This document shows positions 35,601 through 47,157 of a stretch of 64,000 nucleotides of DNA, piece by piece. A program made the position numbers and the translations under genes. Within the stretch, counting starts at the first letter, position 1. Every line of letters begins with the position of its first letter. The notes below the pieces were generated by a model. That model did no database searches and was not told where the DNA came from. It saw nothing but the letters and a program-made list of their open reading frames with translations. Source of the DNA: Phanerochaete sordida. Taxonomy: Eukaryota > Basidiomycota > Agaricomycetes > Polyporales > Phanerochaetaceae. Location: assembly GCA_019973155.2 (NCBI GenBank), contig BPQB01000070.1:124001-188000 (forward strand). Reading direction: 5' to 3'.

Positions 35601-37791
35601 AGCCAGCGCACCGCGATCTCCGCGCCGAGCGCGTCTCCGTCCTGGAGCACATGGTTCATCCGGCCGATGCGCATCACGCGCTCGCGCACGCCCTGCACGT
35701 CGACGGACACCTCCTCCGCCTGCAGGCAGCGCCGCAGCACCTCCGCGGCGGGCGCGGGCGCGCCGCCGCGCGCGGCGAGCAGGCGCAGCGCCGCGAGGCG
35801 GAGCACGCGCGAGTGCGAGAGGAGCGCGCCGCGCAGGCTGCCGTAGAGCGCGGCGAACGGGACGTGCGCGGACGCCTGCGCGGCGTTGATCAGCGACACG
35901 AGCCCTTCGAGCGCGTAGCCCGACCAGTGCCACTGCGCGACGAGGGATGTGGTCCAGGCGGCGATGTCGGCGTGCGCGCGCCATTCGGTGGGGTTGCGCC
36001 GCGCGAGGCAGGCGAGGCACGAGCCGAGCACCCACGCGGAGTTCGTCTCGCGCTGCTCGTACTCGTCGCGCGGGCTCTCTGCCGCGAGTGTTGCGGTGAT
36101 TATGCTGACGAGGATGGGGCTCAGCGCGGGGAGCAGGTCGGAGAGGGCGATGGCGTGGTACAGAATGAGGGCCTGCCCGCGAGAATCAGCGTGTGTCTAG
36201 CATCAACTTCGTAACCCCTACCTGTTCGGACGACCCGCTCCAGCCCGCCAGCCGCTCCGCGAACCACGCCTGCAGCCGCTGCTTCCACGGCGCCTCGACG
36301 TGCAGCCGCTTCGCCTGCTGCAGCGCGCTCAGCAGCTCGAGCGCCTTCTCGGCATGCGTGTCCAGCAGGTCCGGCACGTGCTTGACGACCTGCGGGAGCG
36401 CGAGCAGCTTCCAGCCGCCCCAGTTCAGGTCCGCGAGCACCGCGCAGAGCTCGAGCGCGAGCGCGGGGCGCGCCCAGACGCGCGCGAGCACCTTGCGGCC
36501 GGGCCCCATCCAGAGCGCCATGTCGCCCGCGGTGAGGCACGCCGCGGCGAACTTGAGCAGCGCCGCGTGCAGCGCGTCCGAGAGCGGGAGCGTCTCGAAG
36601 TGTGACAGGAGCGTCGCGAGGTGCTTCGCGGACATGCGCGAGCCCTGACGCACGGAGCACGGGACGGTGACGATTTCGAGGAGTCTGCGCAGCTGTTCTG
36701 TGTCCTCTTTCGGCGCGCTGGTGAGCTGCTCGGTGAGGAGGTCGGAGAGCGGCGAGAACTGCTCGGCGGTTTTGCAGTGGTGGGCCAGAGCGGTGAGGAG
36801 ACGGCGCAGCACTGTGAAGGGCACTTCAAGGTCCTCGCATGTCAGGTAGTGACGCAGCAGGGGAGCCGCAAGGCTCGGAGTGGTGGTGTGCAGGGTTTGC
36901 GAGACGGATTTGCACGCCGAGACGAAGACCCACGAGCTGACGTCCGCGCTCGCGCTCGTCACAATGGACAGCGCGCACTGCTCGCGCGCGGCGGCCTTGA
37001 GCCGACGGATGGTCGTGCCCCAGAGCTCTGCAACAACACGCTGGACCTCGGGGTCGCACTTGGGCAGGACCTCCGCGAAAGCAGCCCACGTCTCTTCGAC
37101 TGCGTCTGCGGGGATGCCGACGTACTTGAACAGCACGGAGAAGGTGTCCAGGAGTATCTTCAGGACTTCCGCCGCGAGTGTGCGCGGGAGCAGCTTGAGC
37201 AGGCGGTCGAGCACCGGGCGGTACAGCGGCGCGATCGTGGTGCGCAGGTCATGTGCAAGCTTCTGCAGCAGACTACAGCGGGGTCAGAGCGTGAGCGACG
37301 CAGACACGGCGCATATACGCACTCGAGCAACGCTTTCAGAGCCTCCTCGTCCGCCTTGTCCATCGCCGCCAGCCACAGCTCTACGACCTCCTTCCAGTGG
37401 TGCACGAGCAGCGCCATCGACGCTGCGAGGCCCTCGGACTTGTTCGCAAACTCGAGGAAGGCCGGTGTCAGGTTCAGCTCCCGCCACTCGCCGAGAGACT
37501 GGTGGAAATGCGAGTCGTGCTCCTGCAGGGCATGTCAGGGCACATGTACGCTTTGGAACGGGCGCGCGGACGTACGTCGATGTCATGCTCGAACTGCTCG
37601 CGCGAAATGGCAGGGGTGATGTGTACTTGCTTCAGGGCTTGTTTGTGCGACTGGTGCTGTAGTCCGCGGTGTGCTTTCAGGACTGCACTTCCGCTAATTG
37701 CAGGCAGGGTACGCACCTTGAACCGCCTCACAGGGCGCGGGACATCGTCCACGTCCATCACGTCGTTTCTGCCCTCCAGATGTTCAGACAT
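29616..37791 (-). CDS. UTP20: U3 snoRNP component Utp20 (DRIM)
   Basis: Giant nucleolar HEAT-repeat protein of the small-subunit processome, needed for 18S rRNA processing. The start at 37791 gives M-S-E-H-L-E-G-R-N-D-V, with three small exons to about 37300. The long exons are about 37250-36190, 36180-35435, 35590-35200, 34955-31780 (minus) and 31750-30150, with two more at about 30100-29945 and 29890-29616. Typical features are tandem helical HEAT-type repeats throughout, the DRIM block around LKAAASIVRCPLKSIAKSLP, several acidic inserts (EDDAMEVD; DKEEDEEEAEDE) and the basic C-terminal nucleolar tail (KKDSRKRKNNTFAEGRGK). The 8.2-kb span encodes roughly 2,550 residues, normal for fungal Utp20. 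It converges tail-to-tail with Ctk3, 100 bp apart. Its neighbours have no functional link. Confidence 0.9.
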
Positions 37792-38338
37792 GCTGCACTC
37801 CCTAGGTGATGTGAAATGGGAGAGAGGGTCGGGCGAGCTGCCTGCAGCAACGAGTCTAGTAGTGGAGGACAACCTCTGCGCGGCAGGAAAATGTTTGTGA
37901 GGGGCGATCGCGTCAAGCGCTTCATCTTATCTTATCTCCACAAGCCAGCGCTCCGACAAAGCTAGGCGCCCCATCTGCACCCGTCCTCCGTCGCCCAGTC
38001 GAACACCTGAGGTGGGACATTCCACAGAACGAAAGGCTTAAGAACGAATGGTCGTGAAGACGGTCGCAAAAGAGTGGACAAACTCATGTGGTCGATCTCG
38101 CGCAGGGCATTTCTGTCATCATTCCCCGAAGTTGCTCTGGAGGCGGCCGGGCAGAGCTAAGAAGAGCTTCGCAGCGTAGACTGCCCAGCGTTCTTCCTTG
38201 GTGAAGATCTCAATGCACATGTAATTAGAGAAATGTACGCAACAGAATAATTCATAGCGTTAGCGACAGCAGGGAAAGGCGGCGAGAGGGCCCGCGGAAG
38301 GCAAAGCGATAAGGAAACGCGCATGAGGGACACCAAGC
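37792..38338. other. Intergenic region
   Basis: The Utp20 promoter lies at the left. The rest of the 547 bp is the 3' flank of the small membrane protein gene. No gene is recognised. Confidence 0.5.
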
Positions 38339-38882
38339 TCATTGGGTAGCTTCGCGCGGAGAGTATGCAGGTGGGGGCAGGCCCTCTGCATCCAGCTCGA
38401 TATATCCTCTATTGTAATCTCCGGCGTATTGCTTCTCCTTCCGGCTGAACATGGTCGTGGTGGCGATGGAGGATGTGGGTGACGGACATGATGTGAAGTG
38501 CATCTCGCGGGCAAACGGTGCAGGGCTTATGGACAGAGGCTCGGAGAATTCCCAGCCTCCGTCTGAGCGTCGACGGGCGACGCGCATGTCTTCTCCAGGT
38601 ATATGAGCTGCGACAAGGTGAGCACTCGAACGACGCGTCAGAACCGCGACACGCACTGAACCGCGGGGTCTCTCCGTCGCCCGCAAAGGGCGTGACCTTC
38701 GCCGCAGGATGGAAGCGGTCCAGCACCTGGCTGCGGCGACCAGCGTTCCCCGTCTCGATCGCCTGCACGCCCTCGCGGCGGCGGCGGAGGTAGAAAAACA
38801 CACCGCCGCCGACGAGCAGCGTGAGCACGACGGCGACGGTCACACCGACGGCGGCGGCGGTCGCGGAGGCTGAGTCGGACAT
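38339..38882 (-). CDS. Small single-pass membrane protein with PPxY motif
   Basis: Two exons, 38882-38657 and 38607-38339, split by a 49-nt intron, give 164 residues. I do not recognise a named family. After M-S-D-S-A-S-A-T there is one transmembrane helix (about residues 9-32, VGVTVAVVLTLLVGGGVFFYL) followed immediately by RRRRE, so the bulk of the protein should face the cytosol. The tail ends ELDAEGLPPPAYSPREATQ; PPAY is a PPxY motif, which in other proteins binds WW domains of Nedd4/Rsp5 ubiquitin ligases. That role is inference. An in-frame ATG at 38957 would precede the helix with an Arg/Thr-rich stretch that looks spliced out, so 38882 was chosen. A larger extracellular part on an unseen 5' exon is possible. 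Confidence 0.55.
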
Positions 38883-39095
38883 GCTTGACGCGGTGCGGGC
38901 TGCGGTGCGCGTGAGCGGGGTGCGCGGGACGCGGTGCACGCTGCATACCTGCTCCAAGTTTGATCTGCACGTAGCGACGCCGCGGGAGTATATGTCGATC
39001 CGGGCGTGTGTTCTAGAGTCTAAAAGGGCCTGTGCGGCGTGTCTGCGTGAGCGCGCGGGGCGGCGGGGCAGGGAGAAGGCCGTACCTGAGCTAGT

Positions 39096-39375
39096 AGGGC
39101 ACGGTCAGCGAGCAGACATGGACGTCGAGCAGAGAGCTGGGGAAGCGGGCGGTAACCAGGAGCCAACGAGGGCGAGCGGTCGCCGACGCGGTCTAGACAC
39201 GGTTCGTCTTCATCCACCGTTGGCGCCAGGGCCCCATCACGAGACCCCGGCATGGGCCGAGGCCCCAAACCAGGTCCACCGCCGCCGCCAGCTTTTGCTT
39301 TGACACAAACCCAGCGAAAACGGTGACAAAGGACGGGGAAGAACAAGCTGCGAGTCGAAGTACGTGACATATTTT
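39096..39375 (+). repeat. Segmental duplication block 1, copy A
   Basis: About 280 bp closely matching 50770-51075 in direct orientation, with scattered substitutions and a roughly 17-bp indel. It lies directly upstream of the small membrane protein gene and just before block 2. No open frame in it is convincing. Confidence 0.8.
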
Positions 39376-39446
39376 AGAAAAGCGAACAAAAACTGATACG
39401 TCTCATACTCAGTACTAGCTAGAAATACAAAGTGAGGGGCTCTGTG

Positions 39447-40234
39447 GCGGTCACGAAGACCTTGAGCTCAGCCACTACGACACGCACGCTTTCTGTAAAC
39501 GACAGTATATTCCATTATCAAGAAACGAGCGAAAATCTTCGAACAATATCTCCAATCACCGGGGCAAGCGTCGGGCGGGATAGACTGACTGAGAGGCCAG
39601 GGATCCTCCGCGGCAACAACACTACGCCACCAGCCTGCGCCAGAACACACACCACGCCTCAGCCGATCGAGGAGATGTGGTGCTTCGAGTCGGGGGCCTC
39701 GGGCATTGACTCGCGGTCGCCGAAGACGACGACGTCCTTCTGGACCGAGATCTCGGAGAGCGCGATGCCCGTCGACGTCGCCTGCGTCGTGCTCGCGCCC
39801 GTCGGGCCGCCGCCGCCGCCGCGCGCCCACTGCAGCAGGCTCGGCGCCTGTCTCTGTGGAGCCGCCCCGGGGCGTGTTCAGCAAACATCGGGACACACAA
39901 CGGAGGTCATTACCGCGCTGTCCAGGTCGACCGTGCCGTGCAGCTGCGCGCGCAGGTCGTTCCGGCTGATGAGCGTGTCGAGGAGCGTCTGCGGCGCGGT
40001 GAGCGGCGTGCGCGGGCTGCGTGCGGCGCGCGGGGACTCACGTTCGTGTAGATGCGGCCGATGGGGATCGCGAACATGCCGTAGAAGTTCGTGTTCGGCC
40101 AGCGCGAGAAGGTGATGAGGTCGCCGATCGAGAAGATGCCGGCGAAGAGCCCGGTCTGGATCGCGCCGCGGATGAGCTTGTTCACGACCGTGTCCGTCTT
40201 GCGGAAGCCCGTCTTCGAGCGCGTGAGCACGATG
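39447..40234 (+). repeat. Segmental duplication block 2, copy A
   Basis: About 790 bp matching 51691-52489 at very high identity by eye, in direct orientation. It carries the 3' half of a DUF6534 gene. Homology stops abruptly at 40234, inside the gene, just after the start of an exon. Confidence 0.85.
39659..40234 (-). pseudogene. DUF6534 gene, 5'-truncated copy
   Basis: The last three exons of a DUF6534 membrane protein are present: the signature LTRSKTGFRKTDTVVNKL ... GIFSIGDLITF ... FYGMFAIPIGRIYTN, then TLLDTLISRNDLRAQL, then the C-terminal exon ending KHHISSIG. They are nearly identical to the intact gene at 51903-53513 and keep their splice sites and frame. At 40234 the sequence changes to unrelated GC-rich DNA, and none of the nine or so upstream exons is found. 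Without a start and four or five transmembrane helices it cannot make the normal protein, so it is called a truncated duplicate. Confidence 0.8.
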
Positions 40235-43200
40235 GCGGGGTGGGGCGGCGGGAAAATGGCAGGGCTCCGCGGGAGGTGGGTGGATCTTGCGACCTAAAAG
40301 CATGACTCTGGTTGTGTAGAAAACAGCAAGACCAGGAACCTGGAAATTGGCTCGTCCCGCGCAGACGGCGTGGCCCGTTCTGTCCAGCTGCACAGCTGCA
40401 CAGCCTTGCTCGCGCACGACCCAAATTGGCCCAGAGATGCCCCCGCGCAAGTCCTCCATCTCCTGCTGCGCAGCGCGCTATTTCCAGCCATGTGAGTGCC
40501 GTGCATCCCATCCTGCCCCTGTGTGCCCATCGTCACTGTTTGCAGCGCTCATCCCTCCCGCGAACAGCTGTCGCGCGCCCCTGGTAAGTCGCTCTCTGCG
40601 GCCTTTGACCGTTTCCAACCGTTTCCACCCCACAGATCGTCCCAGTCGAGCCCAAATCGCACGAAACCGCAAGCATAGCAAGCCCCAGGCGCGAGAACGA
40701 AGCACGCCCATCCTGTCCCCTCCGTTGCGCGTGGTCTATCGCGCGCCCAGCTCCGCGCAAGCCCCGTTCAAGCGCTCCCAAGCCAGCAACTCGTGCGCTG
40801 ACAGCGTTGCCAGGTCCGTACCTCCAATCCATGACTTCTGTACCCTCTGACGTGGACTAGGGCCGGTCTGTGATACTCTCCCTGCTGAAATCAGCATCCC
40901 TGCGCGCGGAGTCAAGCACAAAACTCACCGTTGGCTGGGCGCGACCGTACCATGCGACCCCCGCCGCCACCGCTCGCGGGATCGCAAAATCTCGAACCGA
41001 TTTTCGGGGTTTATCGGCCGTGGGCGGGACTTCGCGCGTGCGTCTTCGCCTTCTTTCGTCTCCGTCGTTCTGAAGCTGACGTGCCCGTGTCCAGCCTCTC
41101 GCTGCGCCGCGCGCGATCCCTGGGCGCGAGCGAGCACGTCACCTGCCCCCGAAAGGTGTGGCATCTACCGCAGCCGTCAGCGCCAATACATCCGAACATG
41201 GACGACGGACAAGTACTCACCCACGCGCCCACGCCTTCATCCTCGTCTTCGTCCCTCGGCTCCTACGCTGACCCCGGCCGGCGGAACTCCAAATCTCGAT
41301 TTGGGATGCCTGCGCCTCCCGACTACCCCGCCGGCGTCGAACGCGGATGACGACCGGCCCACGCCGCAGCGCGACAGCGTCGATGTCTGCGCAGCCGACC
41401 CGCGTGGTTGCAGCCGTCTCGCCGGACGCCGAGATATCTAGTCAGAAAATGACATCGCCTAGGACGATGACGTTGAGCCCGCGTGATGCTCGCGCAGCGT
41501 CCACATCGCGTGTCCGCCCTCGAACAAGGTGCGCGCTCTTCGCAGCCTCGATTCTCCTCGCGACTGACGCTTGCATCCTCCAGATTTCGCTGCTCCCCGA
41601 CCGCCGGTCGTCGAAACGTCACGTCGACGTCGGCGCGCGTCAGAGGGTCGACGCGCGCCTTCTGCTCGGAGCATCCATGTCTCGACGCTACGTGGTCCCG
41701 GTCGGCGGATGGCGATGCGTCGTCGTCTCAGTGCGGGAGGCGGAGGGGGGCTAGATATGCGCAGGTGCACTCTGCCACACTACCGATCAGCGCGAGGGTG
41801 GCCGCGGGAACGCGAAATCCGCGGACGAAGATGCTGGCCGTCCCCAGCGACGAACAGAAGGCCAGCGCATGCCAGCAGTAGGATGCGGTCTTCGCCCTGC
41901 GTGGGCGACACGCCTGCGACGCCTCCGCGGCGGTCGGATGGCGGGATCGCGAAAAATAGCGTCGGCGCGCCGGGGCACGGAGTCGCGAATCCTCGTGTCG
42001 CCAGCGCGCTCTAGGTCTCGACGACGTGCGTAGCAGCTGCGCCTCGGCATGACGCGGCGTTCTACCATGGCGAATCGCAGGAACGTGGAGAGTCGCGTAC
42101 TGGAGGCGAGATTTCTGTGCGCGGCGCTCGGTTGACGTCGGTGGGCGATGATCTGATGTGTTGCAAAGCGACGAATCTTGACGGCTCGCCTGCAGAGTCG
42201 CATCCTCGACGGCGTCCGTGTTGTCGGCGCCTTTGCGCGCTCGCCGTCGTTGCTGCCCTCGAAGCCCGCGGTCTCCCTCGCCACCTCTGTCCTCCCGCTC
42301 ATCTTCGACCTGCTCCCGCGACATCTCTTCAAATGAGGACATGCGCTGCCCCTCCGTGAGCCTCGGGCGAGCCGCTCCTCAAAGCGCTGGGCACTGACGG
42401 CTGTCGGTAGACATCTTCGCGCGAGCAGTGCGCCGGTGAGTCGGTGACGAAACGGGAAACGGGTCGAAGGCACGACAAAACCGACGCAGGCAGCGCGCGT
42501 TGGCTTGCGTGCCGCTCAACGCATAAGATGTCTTGAGCAGCGCATTGGACAGCGCGGCGCATGGCTTCGCGTCGTGTGCAATTAGAACACGGCTGGCGCA
42601 CCTCGACAAGCATTGCTGCTCTGTCGGGTGTGGCCGCGCCGAGGCCGAGCGGCACAGGTGTACGTCGGATGAAAGACAACAGCTCGCCAGGGGCGCGCTG
42701 CCCCCGCGGGTCTGCCAGTCAGATGCATCTTCACCGCGCACGGCAGCACCACGACGCTGAGCACGGAAGCTTCAGGGCGATTGTGCGGGTGCCCGCGGCG
42801 CGGCTGCTCCGTGGCTGTTGAACGAAAGGCTTGATAGTGATCCGCCGCAAAAGCTTGTGGGATCAGGACCTCTGCGAGCAAGTACTGGGGGCCGTCAGAA
42901 CGACCAAAAGACATCTTCCTGGGACCTGCACATGCGTCGGGGTGACCCTGGCGTGCACGCCGCCATCTCAGCGGTGCGGGTTGAGTGTAAAGAAAACGGA
43001 AAGGGTGTGTCGAGCATTCAGGTCGTGACGTCGCAGGAAACAAGAATCTCGAAGAGGAGCTGTACGTGGTAGTGGGCGCTGCGCGGTGATCTAGAGAAAT
43101 CAGAGGATGAGAGCATGTGGGATTTCATTGAGAGCACGCATACCAGTATTGCTGGAGGTGCTCACGATGGTGCTGGGTGGTGCCGGGAGAGGGAGGAGGG

Positions 43201-45322
43201 CAGCAGGACAGTCTGTCCGTGGCTGTCCCTCTGCCCTACAGGACCCTGGGTGTCACAAAAAATCCAACCGTGCATCTCCGTTGTTCGGGGAGTGTCAGAT
43301 AGCCTTCCGTAAGCTCCATCAGCCCAGTCACCCGCACGCGCTATCTGCGCCGCTGTTGCAACCGGCACTTTCCCATCATCGGGACGATATTGGGGTCGGT
43401 CTCGGGCACTAAAAATTGCCTCAAGCATTCCGAGTGAGAATTTGGCAGCGAGGAATGACCCTCCTGGTGGAATGATAGGATCCCACCTGGAAAGTCATTC
43501 CTCTCTGTTAAAAGCTCAAGGATGTGGACACTTATTTTGTGCAGGCATTTTCAGCTTCGTTGGCTCTGTGACAAAATCCCACGAGATCTCAGACAGCAGG
43601 CATGTCATCAAATGTTGTGAGGGGGCTCGGAGTTGTGTCGCCGTCCTGTCACGCCGCAAGGACCCTGGTACAGCCTCCAGCGCGCAGCTTGTAGCGTTTT
43701 CCCTCCCAGCAGAAATCAGCTTGCACGGCATGGTGATGGACGTTGCCTCTGTTCTCGGGAGAATGTGGTAATTGTGCTTCTCCAGAGGGAACCCCGTCGC
43801 TTCGTCCGAACCGACATCAAAAGCTGCGGGTCGCCAAGCAGCGCATTGCCGCCGCAGGACTCGGCTCGATCGCCCCGTGCAGCTCCTGAGTATGCCTCGT
43901 GCATGCAGACACAGCCTTCCGGAGCAGGGCGTTGCGGCACGAGCCAGATCAAGCCTGCTGGAACTTTCCCAGCAAGCTTGTCCTGGCACTGTCGTCTCAG
44001 CATTGCACCACTAGAACCTGCCCGTACCAAAAAGAAATGCAGATGCAGAGGTTGCGGAGGCGAAAACGCGCTCCAACCAGGATTGTCGCAGACCTGGTGG
44101 CCGGAAGAGGTGCTTACGTCATTGCGGCCGAGGATTATGCGGATGTGGATTTTAGTTCACAAGCCTCGAGAAATGCTTGAGGTCAGAGTGAGAGGCAGCA
44201 CGGATGCAAAAGAATGGTATGACAGTTTTTGCCAGTACATTTATGACCTATGAGAGGTATGAAGGCCACCAACAGACGCAGCATTGAGCAAGCTGCAGGC
44301 TCAACAAAAGTGATTTTGACCCATTGGCTCGCGTCCGTGTGTGCTGCGGCAAGATGCCTACCTCGAGAGTCAACCAGAAGTTCCAATACCTGCAGGAGCA
44401 TGCCAAAAGCAAGGAGCTGTGCGCTGCAATTGCGGTAGTCGACATCACGCGAGTTGTAGAGTGGTAATGGGCGCTTTGCTGCACGGGAGCGCGCAGCGCC
44501 ACAAAGCCTTTGCGCGCGCTTTGTCTGAACCTCCATCTCCAGCCTCGACTGTCCGCACAAAAGGACAGTGCAGCGTGAGCCGAACGCTATGAACGCCAGC
44601 ATTGCGCCCAGGTTACTCTCAAGACACCGAGTCTCGAGCAGCAGGGTGCAAATTTCGATCGGCATTGACATACAGGCCTCGCTGGAGGTTCCAGGCTCAG
44701 CGCTCATGCGCGAGTGCGAAGGGGCTGGTGCAGCGAAGTGCTCGAAGGTGCGTGTCGCAACCATCAAACACTGATGTGAAGTGTTGACATCTCGTCTAAA
44801 ATTGCGTCGGATGGGCTTCCGAGGGCAAAAATGCGCGGGATCGCGGTGTTCTCGCCGGCGCGCTGCCGGCACGCCAGCATACCCCTCGCGCTGTCGATTT
44901 CTCACCCAGGTGCGTGCTGCCGCTCATTCCTAGGGATGCAAAGGATGCTGGACGCTGAGTGGAGTCTGTTCGTGCGCACAAACTCTCCAAATTTATCTGG
45001 ATCCTACGGAAAACACGTCAAACCGCAGCAGGTACCTCTGCCTCCTCCTCCCCCGTTACAACCGATCTCGCGAGCCCCGGCGTGTCGGATGGCGACCGCG
45101 AGCGCTCATCAGGCTCCGCCACCATCTTACGACAATTGTGAGGCCGTGCCGTCGCTTGCGCGGGCTTCGATGCCACAGACTAGAGCGAAAGGGAGGCGGA
45201 CATGGCCCTTTCCCCTTCGCTCTTGTCCGCCGCATGGGAGCGAACACGAGCTTGTCGGCTTGGCACGGACTCCGGAAACGATATGGGAGAGGTTTGCGGG
45301 GTCCAAGCGGGTGCTCGACGCG
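40235..45322. other. 5-kb region without confident genes
   Basis: I find no recognisable protein or RNA gene. The stretch 40500-42800 is GC-rich with many short overlapping frames, the best being a Ser-rich 50-codon frame at 41199-41351 and a minus-strand frame at 41728-42342 with an acidic/basic start and no domain. The stretch 42850-44800 is less GC-rich, with frames broken by many stops, and looks like decayed sequence. A short inverted repeat lies at 43450-43503. The promoter of the intron-array unit lies at its right end. Confidence 0.5.
43450..43503. repeat. Short imperfect inverted repeat
   Basis: The arms gaggaatgac (43450-43459) and gtcattcctc (43494-43503) are perfect 10-bp reverse complements. 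The similarity continues imperfectly inward (ctggtgg against ccacctgg), so a hairpin of about 20 bp per arm could form. Its role is unknown and it may be chance or a mobile-element remnant. Confidence 0.4.
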
Positions 45323-45329
45323 TATAAAA
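45323..45329 (+). promoter_or_regulatory. TATA box of intron-array unit
   Basis: gcgTATAAAAggtg is a consensus TATA box in GC-rich DNA. It is followed about 30 bp later by a CT-rich tract (45355-45440) typical of a fungal transcription start and leader, with the first ATG at 45442. Confidence 0.65.
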
Positions 45330-46124
45330 GGTGCGGTCGAGCAGCCCATCTCGACATCCCCAGCTCCTCGTATCCTTCTCCTCTCTTACTCTGCTCCCAC
45401 CCGCAGCTTGCTTTACACTCAGCCTCCTACCTCTCACCGCCATGCAACGACGATTGGCTTCACGACTCGCCGCCCTTGTCACTGTCGACGCTTCGTTCGC
45501 CACCGTCTGCAGCCAGCATCGGACGCCGCGCCTCACGCTCAGCTGTGGTCACGTCATACTCCGTTTATAGAGGTAAGTATCCATTTTCTAATCCTTGTTA
45601 TCTGGCACTTACCTCTTGCTCATGACTAGACTACCTCTCGTTCGCTTTGGCGCGTCATTCCACCGATACCCGCGCAGCCCTTGGTGCAGACTGCAGGTTT
45701 GCAAGTTATACGGCGCCCCCTAGGTAAGTAGGTTATGCCTATATCACGGCACCACCGTTTTGATACCTTACATAGAAATACTCGACGCGTTCTATCACGC
45801 CTCTGTATTCTTGATACCGCCGCTGGTAAGTATTTCTGCTTGTTATCATGCATGATGCTGGCGCCGACGCATGTCCAGACACTTCAGGCCTGTGGTACAG
45901 TCAGCATCGTGCTGATCGCATATCGCACCGTATGTCGCGACGGCGACCACGCTGCCGCAGGGAGCTCTCGACGCTGTTGGCAGCTGTTGCCGTACCTTTG
46001 CTGGCAAGTACCATTTCACCTACTACGCTACAGCCTCTCTGACCTTGAATTGATCGTCTCACGCTACAGGGATGCTTGTACGCGCAGTAAGTATCTGATC
46101 CGTTTGTCATTTAATAAGACTTCT

Positions 46125-46160
46125 GCTAATTACTATGAGACGTAGGGTAGATGTGTGCGG
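46125..46160 (+). repeat. Intron-exon junction repeat, copy 1
   Basis: This covers the end of one intron and the start of the following exon. It shares an uninterrupted identical core of about 22 bp with 47125-47157, including the acceptor (gagacgtag) and the first ten exon bases. It encodes Q-V-D-V-C-G-A in the open frame. Confidence 0.7.
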
Positions 46161-47124
46161 CGCCGATGGCTGCGTCATGCTACTGATAGATAGCCGCGAA
46201 CTCCCTCAAAGCTCTCGAAATGTATATACTCTTGTAAGTTGTTATTGCTCTGATATTGTTCCTTGTCGAGCACACCAACTGATGTCCGATTCTACAGCTG
46301 GTCTCGCCCCTTGGGAATCACACACCGCGCTGACCACAGTAAGTACAGATTGTCACCCGGACCTCTATTTAATACTGACCTGCAATCATCCGATAGGATG
46401 CATGCGAGGTAATACACGCTCCCGCCAGGCCTGACTGTCCACCTGCGTGCTGCATGCTCCCCGTTCATGATCACGTCGCTTACCGGTACCACAAGTAAGT
46501 ATCTATTTACCGCACCGTACTGAGCGCGTCTGACACGTCCATTACCAGGTCTTATCTCCTGCACTCTCGCGCAACATGCCCTTCGCCGCGGAAGCGCAGT
46601 CTCGCTGCCACCGGTAAGCATTCGTGCTTACCGCTACACTTATAATCCTGACACCCGCACGCTTGCAGGTATCCAATCGCCGGTGCCGTCCTGCACCCCC
46701 GCCCATCGGGCCGACGCCATTGCATGCCGTCCCATTGTCCAATCCCGGGGCTAGTATCGCCGCCGAGGACACCAGCGGAGCATGGTGCATCGATTATGCG
46801 ATCCGCGCCGCCATGTCCGAGTCGACGCCAGTTGTCGCAGCCGACTGCTACGACAGGGCACGCCGTTCGTGCTGCTCGCTCACTACCTGTTCGTGTCCGT
46901 CCGGGGGCGCGGTAAGTATTTCATTGCTGCCGGCCCAGCCCTGAACCCAAGTTCCGGTGCCGATATAGCAATCTGTTCATCTGAGTAAGTGAGAGCGGCC
47001 GTGACACTGCTGTTTACGAGCGAGACTGACCGCCTTTAACCTGTAGAAACATAGCAGGTCGTCGACACTCAAGTTCGCAACTAAACAGATGGTAAGTATA
47101 CCTTCTTATGAAGATAAGAAACTA

Positions 47125-47157
47125 GCTAATTATGAGACGTAGGGTAGATGTGCGCGG
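47125..47157 (+). repeat. Intron-exon junction repeat, copy 2
   Basis: Direct repeat of 46125-46160, one kilobase downstream and also placed exactly across an acceptor site. It encodes W-V-D-V-R-G-A. The position suggests duplication of an exon with its intron end. Confidence 0.7.

Noticed and set aside
41728..42342. Minus-strand frame starting M-S-S-F-E-E-M-S-R-E
   Set aside because: The start looks protein-like, but the rest is Arg-rich and featureless and no promoter or splice pattern supports it.
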